Assembly (NCBI GenBank): GCA_963377175.1
Contig: CAUJNA010000469.1
Location: 786,333-850,332, forward strand
Source of the DNA: Effrenium voratum
Taxonomy: Eukaryota; Sar; Dinophyceae; Suessiales; Symbiodiniaceae
Reading direction: 5' to 3'
Length of the DNA: 64,000 bases
A program made the position numbers and the translations under genes. Each line of letters opens with the position of its first letter. Position 1 is the stretch's first letter. Below, one piece after another: positions 55,632 to 64,000 of this stretch. The notes below the pieces were generated by a model that saw only the letters and a list, made by a program, of their open reading frames with translations, was not told where the DNA came from and searched no databases.

Positions 55632-55767
55632 GAGGCAAGCAGTGTGTCGCGCGCCCGCCGTCTGAAAAGCCATCCGAGCAGAAAATTGAGGGCTCAGAAG
55701 CTCGCCTTGCTCATGGGCGGAACACAAAGCAAAACCGAATTCAGTGGATTTCAGCAATCTTTCACTG
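55632..55767 (-). CDS. candidate exon upstream of the VWD-like gene
   Basis: Frame L-L-K-S-T-E-F-G-F-A-L-C-S-A-H-E-Q-G, then F-Q-T-A-G-A-R-H-T-A-C-L-R, lying between an AAAG acceptor and the edge of the GTTCCACGAGG minisatellite (GC donor possible). The minisatellite itself is open in the same frame, but its low-complexity translation is not believable protein. Confidence 0.35.
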
Positions 55768-56454
55768 TTTTGTCACTTGCTCACTTGCTCAGGCAACGCG
55801 GCCCGAAATGTTGGCTTTGTGGCAAATCAAATCACGTTGCTGCGGGACTCACGGTGCAGCAGAGTACATGCTTGGCATTGCTGAGTATTACTTGGTGGGC
55901 TTTGGGTTTCAAGAATTCCACGAGGCTGCAAGGGCTGTGGGGTAAGGTTCCAAAACCGCTTCCACCAGGTTCTGCAAAAGCTATGGGGCAGCCCTGAGGA
56001 AAGGCCCCAACAAAGTTTCACGCTGAGTTCCACGAGATTTCACGAGGACGGTTTGCGAGGTTCACCGGGCCCGCCCCGATTGCACCGATCGGGTTTATAA
56101 AGTTACAAGGCGGCATCCTAGCAACACCGGCGGTGAGGTGAATTCCGGGGCGTTCCGCGAGGATTCTGGGAGGGTGTGGTGCTGTTGGGGATATCGCCTG
56201 AGCTTTTTTCTTTTTTTTTGGGGGGGGGGATTTGTTCTTCATTTTTCTTTTTTTTTTGGGGGGGGGGGGGGGAATTTTGGAGGGGGTGGGGGGGGGGGGA
56301 TTGTTGGGGTTGCACTCGAAGGCTTTTGTGGGGAGATCCTGGCAAAAACCCGGGGTGGTGCACAGAAAAACGGGTCTGGGCACTGCCGTACTTTGTCAAC
56401 AAACCGGTTGCAACAGGCAGATTGCACTTTCACCAAAGTTCAAAGCTACGGGCT

Positions 56455-56607
56455 TCAACACATGAGCTTGACTTTTGGTCTTGTCACTCTGAATGAAACA
56501 CAAGACGAAAACCGCGGAAAGCTCCGAACCAGTGCTTTTATGGCTGTTGATAGGCCAGGCCAGCTGCTGTCAGCGATGTCAACTTGTTGTTTGAACAGGT
56601 CGCCAAC
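56455..56607 (-). CDS. 3'-terminal exon, unrecognised
   Basis: After TGTGGCAG, 50 codons run to TGA: V-G-D-L-F-K-Q-Q-V-D-I-A-D-S-S-W-P-G, then T-A-I-K-A-L-V-R-S-F-P-R-F. Coding composition is good. A 66 bp GA repeat lies upstream. Confidence 0.45.
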   Translation of the reverse strand, partial: VGDLFKQQVDIADSSWPGLSTAIKALVRSFPRFSSCVSFRVTRPKVKLMC

Positions 56608-56688
56608 CTGCCACAAACACAAAGAGCCCCATGCGAGCCGAGCAGCTGGCAAAAGACCGGCAAGCCAGTCCTGACAATGGCGGATTGC

Positions 56689-56692
<4 letters not shown>

Positions 56693-56760
<68 letters not shown>
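56693..56760. repeat. (GA)n microsatellite
   Basis: Pure AGAG, ~33 units. Confidence 0.95.
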
Positions 56761-56761
<1 letters not shown>

Positions 56762-56789
56762 CAGAATTTGCCTGGAACATCCCCCCTAC

Positions 56790-56942
56790 ATTGAGAGGGA
56801 GGCGGGAAAAGGGGGGTCCCCCAATTCCATTTTTTATCTACAGGAGTCTTCCACGGAAATGGGAAAATGAAAGCATGAATGGAAACTCAGGGGTTACCCC
56901 CTCCCCCAACTTCATTTTAAGGGGGTGGAGGTCCTGAAACAT
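56790..56942. mobile_element. family-F element
   Basis: CCCCCAATTCCATTTTTTAT, GGGAAAATGAAAGC, GGGGTTACCCCCTCCCCC and TTTTAAGGGGGTGGAGGTCC; closest to the 10095 copy. Confidence 0.65.
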
Positions 56943-57159
56943 GGTTCGCAGGAAATTACAAGGCGCCACTCTTAGCCGGCATGTTGCGGGCATCTACAGC
57001 TGCTATATACGTAATACCCAAGGAAAGGCTCTACTCACAGAACCCACTGCTCGCCAACGCGGACGAATTTCAATGCAACACAGTGCCTGCCTTGCAACGT
57101 AAACAAGGCCACATACATACTGTCAAAGAAACAACATGCAACAACACACGCGAATTGCT

Positions 57160-58917
57160 TCAGCAGAGCAATGCCGGTTCAATAACTTTGCCAAGTGACA
57201 GCGAGCCGTCATTGCACTCCAGGGATGCCTTGTTGGGCATGTAGCCCGCCTTGGGCAACAGCATCTTAGGTACGCAAGCATCCATCACTGCACCCAATGA
57301 AGGTTCAGCCCATTCAGCATTTGTCCTCAGAGACTCCTCAGAGGGTTGGAAATCCGTTTCAAGTGCCAGCTCGAAGTGACTGGCCCCCTGTTGAATCGGA
57401 ACTCACGAGCCCAGCGGCATTGCACTGAGTGGTGCAGGACTTGCCGTGCTCAATGCTGCTGCCCTCCTTGCAAACGCCATTGGAGTGAAGCACCTGGGTG
57501 GCGATTCGGCTGGGCAACAACCGCCATGTCGGTTGCAACAGGACAGCCTCAAGATATATTACGCCATCAGGTCCGCAGTCCCTTTCAAAAAGAGAGCATG
57601 AAACAAGAAAAACAACAAAAACAAACATGACCTCTTTCCGCTGCCATGGCAATGGCATAGGCACAACACTTCCTAGTGAACACAGGCAGCCGTGTGGTTT
57701 AAAGCCGTGGTGGCTTGTGAATTGACGCCAAGCCAAAATCCGCAAAAAACAGCAACGAATCGCAAGAAACTATGAGGAGAGCACCGTCAACACAATCCAT
57801 ACTCGGTTGCTTTCTGCCCCCCTGCTATAACAGTTTTAAACTTTAGTGGTTTAATACGGAAAACCCATCTAGACGTCGGCAAAAAGCTCTCAAGTCCGAA
57901 CATCCCTGGGCAAAACTGTGGCAAAATGCACCAAAGCATAAAAAACTCCGCAAACAGCTGCAACGAATCGCAAATACGAGGAGAGCACCCCTTCAACACA
58001 AGCCATAGACATTCGTTTCACCTTCTCGCCGCTTGCCCCGCTCTCGCTGCCTTCGGCCCAAGGCGCGTTCGGCGCGGCGCAGGGCGCCTAGCGGTGGTCA
58101 CTTGGCCAGTGAGCCCCCCCCAAAAAAAAGTATACACTTTTTGGGGCTCCACTAAAGGAGAGCCACCATGGAAAAACGTGTAAAGAGTGTCCACTGGGTG
58201 AGTTTAGCACTGTTTAGCAGAAGTACAGGGAGTTCCCTGGATCCAAGCGGATTCAAACGCAGTTAAGGCCATAAACAAGGCGTCTGCACCCAGAAAGAAA
58301 TTCGTTCAGGGCTGTTGAGATGACAAAAACTGGACCAGGACCAACAAGCGGCAAGGTGCATTGGCCAACCAGAACAACTCAAACTGCATAGTCTATGCGC
58401 TTGTCATCTCTAGCCCGCCTTGCCTGGTCCGCAAAGCATCACTTCAAGGGATGTTTCCCCATTTTCCACTCAGAGTCTGTTTCGTGACCCGCGCGTGGCA
58501 TGCAACGAAGTCGGCGTGCACCTGAAGAAAAGCATCGAACTGCTTCCCAGGGGGCCCTGCTCCACATGATCGATCAGCCCAGCAAGGGTGCACGGCCAGA
58601 CGGGTTCAATTGCTGAGCTAAGGCCAATCCCATGTTTCGGAATGCGGGACCCCGCTTCCATTTGGATGTCAGGACTACAGATTCAAAGGCCCAAAATGAA
58701 CGAGAACTGGACCCGAACACTTATAACAGCCGTTTCCCGTGTTCAAAGCGGTTCATGGTACCTGCGCACACCTCACCATTCTTCGGCGATGTGACACTTA
58801 CCCGGCCTTGCAAAGGAAGGTCGCTGGGCTCAAGGTGCCGGCACTGCATGAGAGGGATGACTCTGAGGCAGAGTATCCGCTCTTGCCTTGGCATTGAAAA
58901 TTGCAGGAGCCGCGCCA
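57160..58917 (-). CDS. cysteine-rich extracellular-type module protein, 3' part in three exons
   Basis: Exons 58917-58807, 57493-57419 and 57249-57160 (TGA), all phase 0. Exon 1 carries C-N-F-Q-C-Q, G-Y-S-A-S-E-S-S-L-S-C-S-A-G-T-L-S-P-A-T-F-L-C. Exon 2 carries C-K-E-G-S-S-I-E-H-G-K-S-C-T-T-Q-C, and exon 3 completes it with A-G-Y-M-P-N-K-A-S-L-E-C. Together they give about one and a half copies of a pattern C-x-E-G-x2-I-x2-G-x2-C-T-x-Q-C-x-A-G-Y-x-P that I know as common in predicted dinoflagellate secreted or surface proteins. Both introns (58806-57494 and 57418-57250) are GC-AG, and the module is only completed after splicing, which supports the borders. The N-terminus lies upstream and was not found. 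Confidence 0.65.
57737..58012. repeat. local ~70 bp duplication
   Basis: CAGCAACGAATCGCAAGAA...GAGGAGAGCACC...CAACACAA at 57737-57800 recurs at 57946-58012. Inside the first intron of the cysteine-rich gene. Confidence 0.7.
58022..58087 (-). CDS. very short candidate exon
   Basis: CGCTAG acceptor, GT donor, 21 codons: A-L-R-R-A-E-R-A-L-G-R-R-Q-R-E-R-G. Strong Arg bias and G/C third positions, directly beside a family-E element. Its 1-1 phase conflicts with the surrounding cysteine-rich gene (0-0), so it would be an alternative or unrelated exon. Confidence 0.25.
58095..58205. mobile_element. family-E TIR element
   Basis: CACTTGGCCAGTGAGCC, GTATACACTTTTTGGGGCTC, GGAGAGCCACCATGGAAA and GTGTCCACTGGGTGAGT match the copy at 13679 block for block. 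Inside the first intron of the cysteine-rich gene. Confidence 0.7.
58470..58555 (-). CDS. weak candidate exon
   Basis: After GGAGCAG, one frame reads P-G-K-Q-F-D-A-F-L-Q-V-H-A-D-F-V-A-C-H-A. Another minus frame is open for 63 residues. It lies inside the first intron of the cysteine-rich gene. Confidence 0.25.
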
Positions 58918-59109
58918 CTAAGGAGAACCAATGGGAACGGTTGCACACGCTTCACTGGCTGAGCTCGGAATCAAGCACGTTGCCCTGCAAAAAACATGGT
59001 ATTGATGCTCTGGGTAGGTATTCTGGTGATGCAGGATTCGATCCACCAACAGCACGGGTCTGCCGCAAACTGAAGCCAATATCCTAAGAACTATTCCCAG
59101 AACTTGATC

Positions 59110-59890
59110 CAACTTGAGGGGTGAACGGAAGCCAGCCAGCCCAAGGGCATGTACGACCCAGTGGTTGCCAAGACATTAAACATGATCCACCATAGATTTA
59201 GACCAGAAAGTCAAAACCCGAACTCGGACCAACTGGTAATGAGAAAGACTCAGCGCATGGGGCTAGGGGAGTATGATGGTCGCGCGTGGGGACGGAAAGA
59301 ATCGAACCCTTCGAATGACGGCGAGTGATTCACTGGAAACTGGACTTGTTGCATGTTGCGCCCTGTAAAGCTTGCTGCTCGGGTGGGAATGACTTGGCGA
59401 GACCTGGTGTTGGGGGATGCACCGTTTGAAGGATACCCTTTAAGAAAACCATAGGCGATGATGGCGACGGTTTAATTCCCTGAGAACCAGCAATCAGGCC
59501 CGGATCAAGTACTTGGCTGAAGCCTGGGCAAGGATTCCAGGGCTGCCCCCCTTGGAGAAGCAGAACCGGGCGTGTCGCACACCAAACTCTGCCAAGCCAC
59601 ACTTTGGAGTGCACCTCTTCCCATGGTCAACGCTGTTGCCCTGGCAAGAGGGGCAATGCAAAAGTCCCTGGAACTTTTAAAGTTTCCGGAGTGGTGCAAA
59701 CATGGGGGCAACAAGCACTGCCATGTCCCCACGAGCAACTCTCGCTTTGCCAACCTGATGTCGGACGGCATTTTACTGCACTCAAGTTCACTCGCGGCTT
59801 CGCGCTAGAGTCCTTAACAAAAGCGACCTGTCACTTGTGCTGGTGGGCAAAGTCGGAGAAACACGCCCGAGGCACAATACTTCCTATCAA
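59110..59890. other. unresolved stretch downstream of the module gene
   Basis: 59590-59790 is open and coding-like on both strands (plus: A-M-Q-K-S-L-E-L-L-K-F-P-E-W-C). No clear acceptor or donor, so no gene is called. Confidence 0.35.
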
Positions 59891-59899
59891 AACCTGCCC

Positions 59900-62790
59900 T
59901 CAAAGCATTTCCTGAATGAGGGCGATGGAGCATCCAGTGCAGGCCGCGTCGTACTGCCAGACCATGGAGCCTTCGTACTTGCAATGGTCCGCGCAAGTGG
60001 GTGTGGCCGCAATTGCGGTGGCGGGCATGGAAGCAGCGCAATCCTTGCAGCCCGGATCATAGCCCATAATGGCGGCACCCTCATACTTGCAATGGTCAGC
60101 GCAGCCGGTGGTTGATCCGCTCGTGGTCTGAAGAAGCGCCATTTTCTGCACCAGAGCAGGGGAACAGCCTTTGCAGGAAGGATCGTACTGCCAGACCTGG
60201 CAGGGTTTGCTTGCATACTGTCGCATGCCTGTCAAGAAATCACATCCGAACATCCAAAACAAGTTTCGTTCAGAACTCTTGCGCCTGCGACCCCTCGTAC
60301 TGGCAGTGGTCCTCGCAAGATCCCGATGCCATCGGAGCAGCCCCCAGCGGATCGGGAGTGCAATCCGAACAAGCCGAGTCGTACTTCCAAACCGCGACAC
60401 CCTCATACTGGCCTAAGCTGCGTCAGTCTCCGTCCAATGGCAACCCATCCAAATTGGCAGAAAGCAAATCATGCGCTACCAACATACCGCGACGATATAC
60501 CAACAGACCGCGACAACCGTATATAAGTAGCATCATGAAAAACATGGCGTTGCTGGATAGCCAAGTTGCAGTGGTCTGCGCATCCGGTGGATGCTTTGGA
60601 GTTAGACCCACTGGATGCCGTTTGCAACAGCATTTCCTGCACGAGGGCGACGGAGCATCCCGTGCACTCGCCGTCGTACTGCCAGACCATGGAGCCTTCG
60701 TACTTGCAATGGCCCGCGCAAGTGGGCGTGGCCGCAATTGCGGTGGCGGGCATGGAAGCAGCGCAATCCTTGCAGCCCGGATCATAGCCCATAATGGCGG
60801 CACCCTCATACTTGCAATGGTCAGCGCAGCCGGTGGTTGATCCGCTCGTGGTCTGAAGAAGCGCCATTTTCTGCACCAGAGCAGGGGAACAGCCTTTGCA
60901 GGAAGGATCGTACTGCCACACCTGACAGGGTTTGCTTGCATACTGTCGCATGCCTGTCAAGAAATCACATCCGAACATCCAAAACAAGTTTCGTTCAGAA
61001 CTCTTGAGTCTTGCGCCTGCGACCCCTCGTACTGGCAGTGGTCCTCGCAAGATCCCGATGCCATCGGAGCAGCCCCCAGCGGATCGGGAGTGCAATCCGA
61101 ACAAGCCGAGTCGTACTTCCAAACCGCGACACCCTCATACTGGCCTAAGCTGCGTCAGTCTCCGTCCAATGGCAACCAATCCGAATTGGCAGAAAGCAAG
61201 CCATGCGCTACCAACATACCGCGACGATGTACCAACAGACCGCGACAACCGTAAGTAGCATCATGAAAAATAAAGGCGTTGCTGGATAGCCAAGTTGCAG
61301 TGGTCTGCGCATCCGGTGGATGCTTTGGAGTTAGACCCACTGGATGCCGTTTGCAACAGCATTTCCTGCACGAGGGCGACGGAGCATCCCGTGCACTCGC
61401 CGTCGTACTGCCAAACCAGGGAGCCTTCGTACTTGCAATGGTCCGCGCAAGTGGGCGTGGCCGCAATTGCGGTGGCGGGCATGGAAGCAGCGCAATCCTT
61501 GCAGCCCGGATCATAGCCCATAATGGCGGCACCCTCATACTTGCAATGGTCAGCGCAGCCGGTGGCTGATCCGCTCGTGGTCTGAAGCAGCGCCATTTTC
61601 TGCACCAGAGCAGGGGAACAGCCTTTGCAAGCATTGTCGTACTGCCAAATCTGGGCCCCTTCGTACTTGCAATGGTCTGCGCAGGTGGCGGTTTTGCTGG
61701 TGGGGCTGCTGGCTACGCAGCCCTGGCAGTCCGCGTCGTACTGCCACACCGCCGCACCCTCAAACTTGCAATGATCCGCGCAGCCAGTGCTTACTGCCCT
61801 GGGCGCGGGCTGCAAGGGCTGAGTTACGAATTACAACCTGCTGGTATGGCTTTCCTTGGTTTCATGCATGACACACACACACACAAACTTCGTGAATAGC
61901 AAGGGTGCACTGTGCAAACAGCTGATTTCCACATGCATCTGTATATGTACATATATACGCATACAAAGTTGCGCATGCATAGTATGCATACATACACGGC
62001 CACATCTCAAACCTAAACCAGCATCTAAGATTCCGTACGCACCATCACGCAAAGGACCCTACCCAAACCCGGAAAAAGAACGGGGTGCGCTCGCTGAAGC
62101 AAAGCGATGCTTTGGGCGACACCCTCTGAATTTCCCAAGCCTTGCAATGGATCCGGCAGTGTGGCCACAAGTTGGGGGTACAAGCGGCTAGTCCGTCCAG
62201 AAAGGCATCTAGCAGCCAGGCCGAAAAGCCCAACATCGCTGAAAAGGCTATGTATTTTCACTGCCGAAAGCACGCAGCCTTGACCCGAGTTGCCTAGCAA
62301 TCCTGGAAGAACAAGAGTTGCAGTACATTTCACCACTTGGAGCTGGACCAAAATTGGCTTTCAGGCTTATCCGCACTAAATGTTTTTTGGACATCATTTT
62401 CACTTGGAGCTGTTCCAAAGTTGGCTTTCAGGCTTATCCGCACAAAATGTTTTTTGGACATCATTTCACTTGGAGCTGTTCCAAAGCTGGCTTTCAGGGA
62501 CATCTGCACAATATGTTTTTTGGACATCATTTCACCACTTGGAGCTGGACCAAAGTTGGCTTTCAGGGTTATCCGCACAAGAACGGGAAAAATCCTTTCC
62601 ACAACTTGGAGCTGGACCAAAGTGGGCCTGGGCCGGGCAGTTCGCAAAACACGCCTTCCGCGCCGGGGCGCTGCTTGGAGGCCTTGAACTGCAGGAGCTC
62701 TACCGCGGGCTCGTCGCACAAGACCTCCAAGGCCTCCTCTGCCAGCACGGCGGAGGAAGCCACCAGGGAGACCAGCACGAGGCGCGCCAT
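59900..62790 (-). CDS. complete gene: secreted protein of twelve four-cysteine modules (~517 aa)
   Basis: Six exons: 62790-62653, 61809-61299, 61144-61017, 60921-60570, 60412-60285, 60196-59900 (TGA). Lengths 138+511+128+352+128+297 = 1554 nt, all joins in phase. The N-terminus M-A-R-L-V-L-V-S-L-V-A-S-S-A-V-L-A is a signal peptide. Then twelve modules follow: C-[AE]-[DG]-H-C-[KQ]-[YF]-E-G-x3-[WM]-x-Y-D-x2-C-x-[GD]-C, ~40 residues apart with Ala/Ser/Thr or L-V-Q-K/E-M-L linkers, giving 48 Cys. Intron 1 is GT-AG (843 bp); the other four are GC-AG (154, 95, 157, 88 bp) and two cut inside a module, so only splicing restores the pattern. The start could instead be an in-frame ATG at 62871. I know no named family; a wall, scale or matrix role is only a guess. 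Confidence 0.8.
59918..61640. repeat. three tandem ~725-729 bp gene-internal repeats
   Basis: Landmarks recur at 59918/60643/61372 and at 60547/61276, i.e. every 725-729 bp. Copies are nearly identical in exons and introns. One intron differs by a 7 bp tandem duplication (95 versus 88 bp) and the other is 154 versus 157 bp. Each full repeat unit carries four cysteine modules, so the gene grew by duplication of a whole exon-intron block. The third copy (highest coordinate) diverges upstream of ~61640. Confidence 0.9.
62325..62610. repeat. ~67 bp tandem repeat in intron 1 of the module gene
   Basis: The unit ACTTGGAGCTGGACCAAAG, then TTGGCTTTCAGG, ATCCGCACAA and TTTTTTGGACATCATTT, recurs about every 67 bp, four to five times. 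Each unit carries CTTTCAGG on plus, absent as an acceptor on minus. Confidence 0.8.
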
Positions 62791-62885
62791 GGCACAGCAC
62801 TGTGGACAAAAGAGACGCAAAACGCTGCGGAAGGCGCGACGAAAGGCGAGGCGATTCGCGGAACGCAGCATGGCCCGGAGCTAAG
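62790..62885 (-). promoter_or_regulatory. candidate splice-leader acceptors before the module gene
   Basis: Two pyrimidine-rich AG sites precede the possible starts: CTCTTAG about 12 nt before the ATG at 62871, and TTTTGTCCACAG about 10 nt before the ATG at 62790. Dinoflagellate mRNAs receive a spliced leader at such sites. The first would give a longer, Arg-rich N-terminus in front of the signal peptide; the second gives a clean signal peptide. Confidence 0.35.
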
Positions 62886-62911
62886 AGCTTGGTCCCCAGT
62901 TTTTTCAGGAA

Positions 62912-63138
62912 CTAAGGATGTGTTGGGTTGAAGAACACTGCAAATTCATCTTTGGCATCTTTCTTCGGTTTGCTTCGGCCTTGGGTGCCTGGTGAACCAG
63001 ACTCTTTGCGTGTCGCAAGAGCACGTGCCTGTTTTTCGTTTTGATGTCGCAAGATGAGCATGACTGTCGTGGGCGCTCGCTCAGCGCCCACCTCCGCACA
63101 GGTAGGGTTCAACGAGTTGGCCACGTACGGCACGTCGC
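62912..63138 (-). CDS. 3'-terminal exon, unrecognised, 121 bp upstream of the module gene
   Basis: After GGCTAAG, 74 codons run to TAG 62914-62912: D-V-P-Y-V-A-N-S-L-N-P-T-C-A-E, then V-M-L-I-L-R-H-Q-N-E-K-Q-A-R and a Lys/Asp-rich tail. Convincing codon use. The stop is 121 bp from the ATG of the cysteine-module gene, a close head-to-tail pair. Confidence 0.5.
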
Positions 63139-63280
63139 CTTAGCCCAAGCACCCCAGCGCCCACGCAGCAAAAAAACACTGCAACAGATTCGGCCGAGAA
63201 CGAACGATTGTTTCCAATGAAGCAATCACATCCCATGACAAAGCCTGTCAAGCAGCCCTGAGGTGTGTCCACGGTGTGGC

Positions 63281-63395
63281 CATGTGGCTGTTGGCTTTAC
63301 AGTACCAATTCGGTGTGGCTCAAAATTAAACAGGAGGGGTTACGCAGGTTTTGGTCCATGTTTCCACTTACCAGGGTTCCGTTTTGGTACCTGGC
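63281..63395. mobile_element. family-B TIR element next to an exon donor
   Basis: GGTGTGGCTCAAAATTAAAC, then GTTACGCAGGTTTTGG and the block TTTCCACTTACCAGGGTTCC, as in 41452-41565. The element overlaps the donor of exon 63572-63391. Confidence 0.65.
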
Positions 63396-63572
63396 AGCTG
63401 GAGTCGCTTCCGGCCTCGCGTCTTTCAAAAGCTTCAGGCTCGAACCCGTTGGCCGGGTGGCAGGAATCCGCCTTGCACTCGAAGCTGCTTGGCTCCAGTT
63501 CTCCTCGCCTACAGGCCTTGGATGCTGGCAAATTTGCACATCGAACCACAAAACCCGTCAGTTGAGGAATCT
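63391..63572 (-). CDS. cysteine-rich internal exon
   Basis: Acceptor AAAGCAG, GT donor at 63390, 60 codons: I-P-Q-L-T-G-F-V-V-R-C-A-N-L-P, C-R-R-G-E-L-E, F-E-C-K-A-D-S-C-H-P and S-D-S-S-C-Q. Five to six Cys suggest an extracellular protein. A family-B element begins just past the donor. It may follow the exon 63867-63770 (phase 1 with a GA donor) in one gene. Confidence 0.5.
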
Positions 63573-63769
63573 CTGCTTTGGGCGCCTTGTTTTGGCTTCC
63601 ATGGTTGATTGGCAGGGTCAGTCATGATAAGTCTCACTGGCCGTTTGGTGAACACCACGGATCTCAATTGAAGAGCTCAAATCGCTCTCCTTCGGGAACT
63701 CTCGAGGAAAGCAAACCTCTATCTGTCAGCAAACGTTTAGATCTGCCATACCCAACAGCTCCATGAGAT

Positions 63770-63867
63770 TCATCTTTGCCCGGTGCATTCCTTCTCCGCG
63801 CAGGCCTTGCATTGCTTGTCGCCAATTTCTCCAACCACGGAGGCGAAAACCGCAGAAGGCCACCGAA
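63770..63867 (-). CDS. cysteine-rich exon, possibly terminal
   Basis: After TTTGCAG, the frame reads R-W-P-S-A-V-F-A-S-V-V-G-E-I-G-D-K-Q-C-K-A-C-A-E-K-E-C and reaches TGA at 63770. The C-K-A-C-A-E-K-E-C run is distinctive. Either a terminal exon or, with a GA donor before the stop, the exon before 63572-63391. The rest lies beyond the window. Confidence 0.45.
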
Positions 63868-64000
63868 CTGCAAAGTTGCGGGCAACCCTTTCACAAAAAC
63901 TTTGCGTGACAACAGCTACAGTGGGCACAACCAACAGCCAAGTAGCGGAACACAACATGTAAAGGATACGTTTATATACGCTTGCACGATCGAGAGGCTG

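Noticed and set aside
54693..55757. A 354-codon minus open frame, the longest in the window
   Set aside because: Most of it is the GGTTCCACGAGG minisatellite read in one frame (repeated G-T-L-V-E-P-like peptide). Only its two ends look like real exons, in different frames or with splice sites.
55620..55997. Plus frame with C-W-L-C-G-K-S-N-H resembling a zinc knuckle
   Set aside because: Spacing after the first CxxC does not give the CX4HX4C pattern, and the minus strand has the better exon.
59283..59345. Minus-strand B-box-like GGGTTCGATTC
   Set aside because: The T-arm would need an eight-base loop and no A-box or anticodon stem fits.
62067..62188. Minus exon-like frame (Y-P-Q-L-V-A-T-L-P-D-P-L-Q-G) with a GT donor in intron 1 of the module gene
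   Set aside because: Its phase (2-1) does not fit between the flanking exons (0-0), which join directly without it. It may be an alternative or chance frame.

Overview
The window looks like nuclear DNA of a dinoflagellate, most likely a Symbiodiniaceae/Suessiales-type genome. Three things point there. (i) Exons are short and widely spaced, and nearly all lie on the minus strand in head-to-tail order. (ii) Many introns that can be pinned down by reading-frame phase start with GC (a few perhaps GA) instead of GT but end in AG. (iii) The spacers are packed with small inverted-repeat elements, minisatellites and microsatellites. I see no rRNA, no credible tRNA, no CRISPR, no bacterial operon and no viral gene. 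All gene models were made by eye; boundaries are inferences from phase, codon use and AG acceptors.

Layout, read along the plus coordinate although transcription is mostly leftward: unrecognised gene fragments (0.06-4.5 kb); a protein kinase gene (5.5-6.9 kb) with another gene's 3' exon just upstream (7.2-7.5 kb); exons of an unrecognised gene (9.95-15.5 kb); a glycoside hydrolase family 3 (GH3) gene whose conserved blocks are spread over 17.75-25.0 kb and whose introns hold a 3 kb CT-rich array and three microsatellites; scattered exons (25.6-27.6 kb); a three-exon unrecognised gene (29.4-30.4 kb); further exon islands (31.5-49.7 kb) including a five-exon chain at 48.0-49.1 kb; a gene with a GDPHF motif resembling a von Willebrand type D start (52.5-54.9 kb); and a cluster of cysteine-rich genes at 57.2-63.9 kb.

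The most striking locus is a complete gene at 59.9-62.8 kb. It encodes a predicted secreted protein of about 517 residues: a signal peptide followed by twelve copies of a four-cysteine module (C-x3-C-x-[YF]-E-G ... Y-D-x2-C-x2-C). Part of the gene is three tandem ~727 bp repeats, introns included. Every exon joins in phase, and four of its five introns are GC-AG. Next to it lies a second cysteine-rich gene (57.2-58.9 kb) with a different module, also with GC-AG introns.

Several families of small terminal-inverted-repeat (TIR) elements (~80-155 bp, MITE-like) are dispersed through spacers and introns. At least one copy has a clear 5 bp target duplication, and some lie immediately beside exon edges, which raises the possibility that such elements contribute introns.
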